Below are positions 62,553 to 64,000 of a stretch of 64,000 nt of DNA, in pieces. The stretch comes from Rossellomorea arthrocnemi (GTDB lineage: Bacteria; Bacillota; Bacilli; Bacillales; Bacillaceae_B). Made by a program: the position numbers and the translations under genes. The stretch lies in contig NZ_CAJGBF010000004.1 in the NCBI RefSeq assembly GCF_904424705.1, forward strand, positions 1-64,000, written 5' to 3'. Each line of letters begins with the position of its first letter. Within the stretch, counting starts at the first letter, position 1. The notes beneath the pieces were generated by a model that searched no databases, was not told the origin of the DNA, and saw only the letters and a program-made list of their open reading frames with translations.

Positions 62553-63149
62553 ATGAATAAGGCTAGAAGAAAATCGCTCCTATTTATTGTTACAGCTCTT
62601 TTTCTCATGTTGAGCGCTTGTTCAAATAATCAAGAAGAGAAGAAAAAAGATGGTGATAACGAGCATGAGAATGAGATGACAGAGGAAAAAGCTGATATGA
62701 AACATGGTGACATGAATCACTCGGGTTCAGGAAAAGTACCAGAAGGCTTGAAAGAAGCATCAAGCCCCAAATATGAAGTAGGAAGTCAAGCTGTCCTGAA
62801 AGCTGACCATATGGAAGGGATGAAGGAAGCGGAATCAACCATTTCGGGTGCTTATGAAACGGTTGTCTATACGGTTACCTATGAACCAACCACTGGTGGA
62901 GAGAAAGTGGAAGACCATAAATGGGTCGTTCACGAAGAGCTAAAAGACGTTGGTGATGAACCTTATAAATCGGGAGACGAGGTTATTCTGAATGCCGATC
63001 ATATGAAAGGGATGAAAGGGGCTCGAGCTACGATTGATTCCGCTGAAGAAACGATTGTCTATATGGTCGACTACACGCCAACATCAGGAGGAAAAGAAGT
63101 AAAGAATCATAAATGGGTCACAGAGAGCGAGTTATCTCCAGTAGAATAA
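62553..63149 (+). CDS. YdhK-like lipoprotein with two DUF1541 repeats
   Basis: A 198-residue lipoprotein: signal peptide with lipobox LSAC (Cys23-like), a His-, Met- and Asp-rich linker (MKHGDMNHSGSG), then two DUF1541 units of about 60 residues, each with ADHMxGMK and HKW (YEVGSQAVLKADHMEGMK and YKSGDEVILNADHMKGMK). Similar proteins are often encoded with copper-resistance genes; the Met and His residues suggest copper binding outside the cell. A strong GGGAGG lies before the ATG, and a terminator follows. Confidence 0.88.
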   Translation: MNKARRKSLLFIVTALFLMLSACSNNQEEKKKDGDNEHENEMTEEKADMKHGDMNHSGSGKVPEGLKEASSPKYEVGSQAVLKADHMEGMKEAESTISGAYETVVYTVTYEPTTGGEKVEDHKWVVHEELKDVGDEPYKSGDEVILNADHMKGMKGARATIDSAEETIVYMVDYTPTSGGKEVKNHKWVTESELSPVE

Positions 63150-63154
63150 TAAGG

Positions 63155-63194
63155 AAAAAGAGATGACCTGTGTTTTTGAGGTCATCTCTTTTTT
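63155..63194 (+). terminator. Terminator of the DUF1541 lipoprotein gene
   Basis: AGAGATGACC and GGTCATCTCT pair around TGTGTTTTTGA and are followed by TTTTTT. Confidence 0.93.
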
Positions 63195-63313
63195 GACCCA
63201 CGTCATCAGGCTAAGTTATTTAAAAAGATAAAGAAATTGATAGAAAACCGCTAGTGGTAAAGAATAAAATTCACAGGACAACAGCACATTCATAAAAATT
63301 CCAGTTCAAACAG

Positions 63314-63371
63314 TTGACGAAAAACGATTACAGTTGTAAACTATAAACATCAAACGATTACAGTTGTAAAC
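63314..63371 (+). promoter_or_regulatory. copY promoter with two cop boxes
   Basis: TTGACG (63314-63319) and TAAACT (63337-63342), 17 bp apart, form the promoter. The 20-bp unit AAACGATTACAGTTGTAAAC occurs at 63322-63341 and again at 63352-63371, each holding the cop box TACAGTTGTA. The first covers the -10; the second is 30 bp away, on the same helix face. Confidence 0.93.
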
Positions 63372-63387
63372 GAAAGAGGTGAGAACC

Positions 63388-63849
63388 TTGCCCAAAGAAG
63401 AAAAACCGGAAATCACGGATTCTGAATGGGAAGTCATGAGAGTCGTCTGGACGCTTAAAGAAGTGACCAGTAAGGAAATTAGCGCTGTTCTCTATGAAAA
63501 AAAAGAGTGGAAGCCGGCAACGACGAAAACTTTTATTGGGCGCCTGGTCAAAAAAGGGATGCTGACAACCGAGAAGATCGGCAACCGTTTCATTTACAGG
63601 GCAGGAGTCAGTGAGGAAGACAGTCTTAAAACACTGAAGTCAGGGCTATTCACTCATATTTGCAGCCGGGCAGTCGGAAAGACAATCGCCGATTTGATTG
63701 AAGAAGCAACGCTGAGTCATGATGATATCGCCCTGCTCCAACAAGCTTTACACACGAAGAAAAAGGATGCTGTCGACCATATCGCATGCAATTGCGTACC
63801 TGGACAGTGTACGTGCAAAAAAATTCATGGCATGAACTGCCAGCATTAA
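63388..63849 (+). CDS. copY: Copper-responsive repressor CopY
   Basis: A BlaI/MecI/CopY-family repressor of about 153 residues. The N-terminal winged helix (ITDSEWEVMRVVW and TTKTFIGRLVKKGML) binds cop boxes. The C-terminal motif CNCVPGQCTC is the CxCx4CxC site that holds zinc in the repressing form and exchanges it for Cu(I), releasing DNA. TTG 63388 is chosen because AGAGGTGAG lies 5 bp before it; a GTG at 63379 is within that site. First gene of the cop operon, followed by copZ or copA. Confidence 0.93.
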   Translation: MPKEEKPEITDSEWEVMRVVWTLKEVTSKEISAVLYEKKEWKPATTKTFIGRLVKKGMLTTEKIGNRFIYRAGVSEEDSLKTLKSGLFTHICSRAVGKTIADLIEEATLSHDDIALLQQALHTKKKDAVDHIACNCVPGQCTCKKIHGMNCQH

Positions 63850-63865
63850 AAGGAGTGTTTATATA

Positions 63866-64000
63866 ATGGAAAAAACATTATTAAAAGTATCGGGTATGAC
63901 ATGTGGAAATTGTGTAAAAAAATTAGAAACGGTTCTGAATGGACTTGATGGTGTGCAGCAAGCAAAGGTTGATCTCGAAAATGGAGCGGCGAAGGTGAAG
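63866..64000 (+). CDS. Heavy-metal-associated domain protein, CopZ or start of CopA (partial)
   Basis: The first 45 codons encode an HMA domain, LLKVSGMTCGNCVKKLE, with the Cu(I)-binding GMTCxxC. Copper chaperones (CopZ, about 68 residues) and the N-terminus of CopA copper-exporting ATPases both begin like this, and the window ends before they can be told apart. AAAAGGAGTG precedes the ATG by 7 bp, 16 bp after copY. Confidence 0.85.
   Translation, partial: MEKTLLKVSGMTCGNCVKKLETVLNGLDGVQQAKVDLENGAAKVK

Overview
This window comes from a low-to-medium GC Gram-positive spore-former of the Bacillaceae (Bacillus in the broad sense). It follows, block by block, the gene order of the 'yv' region of the Bacillus subtilis chromosome: uvrBA, yvlABCD, hprK-lgt-yvoD-ppaX-yvoF, hisZGDBHA-hisF-hisI, a TPR gene, trxB, yvcI-rapZ-glmR-whiA-crh, clpP, a tRNA-Arg, sigL, cggR-gapA-pgk-tpiA-gpmI-eno, secG, est-rnr-smpB-ssrA. 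Shine-Dalgarno sequences are strong, TTG and GTG starts are common, and sigma-A promoters, CtsR, LexA, TnrA, CggR and CopY operators are recognisable. A genus in the Rossellomorea/marine Bacillus group would fit, but this cannot be proven from the sequence.

Layout. 1-120: the end of an IS3-type element. 156-2177: secreted peptidoglycan amidase. 2178-2770: a dense cluster of DnaA boxes followed by a LexA box in front of the excision-repair operon uvrBA. 8200-10333: a consensus sigma-W promoter and the yvlABCD envelope-stress operon. 10721-14703: HPr kinase, lipoprotein maturation and pyrophosphatase genes. 15001-21793: complete histidine operon with a consensus promoter and several palindromic repeats between its genes. 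21867-30403: TPR gene, trxB, small fbpA-like gene, tnrA, an SGNH hydrolase and the RapZ/GlmR/WhiA/Crh operon. 30817-36015: an accessory signalling locus (HPt-REC-GGDEF-REC protein, CheY-like regulator, large hybrid histidine kinase) that could form a phosphorelay to c-di-GMP, with a broken gene in the middle. 36064-37304: clpP and tRNA-Arg. 37605-42173: divergent Bce-type peptide-sensing and detoxification module. 42562-44743: a P-loop kinase and sigL. 44856-52403: glutaredoxin-like gene and the glycolytic cggR operon with its operator. 52672-57116: secG, esterase, RNase R, SmpB.

57265-57904 is ssrA (tmRNA), interrupted in its T-loop by a group I intron of about 277 nt, so SmpB, RNase R and the unusual tmRNA lie together. 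Downstream is decayed AT-rich DNA, then an accessory region that looks like a copper-handling island: YraQ-type permease, cysteine-rich Csp protein, histidine kinase/response regulator, DUF1541 lipoprotein, CopY repressor with two cop boxes, and the start of copZ or copA at the right edge.

Three families of palindromic intergenic repeats are scattered through the window: long nested hairpins of about 70 to 250 bp, short GGGACGGACCT palindromes concentrated in the his operon, and a GGTGCCTGGCACC cluster behind sigL. The best candidates for further work are the DnaA-box cluster in front of uvrBA, the tmRNA intron, the hybrid-kinase/c-di-GMP locus, the two in-phase TnrA sites at tnrA, and the repeated palindromes upstream of est-rnr-smpB.
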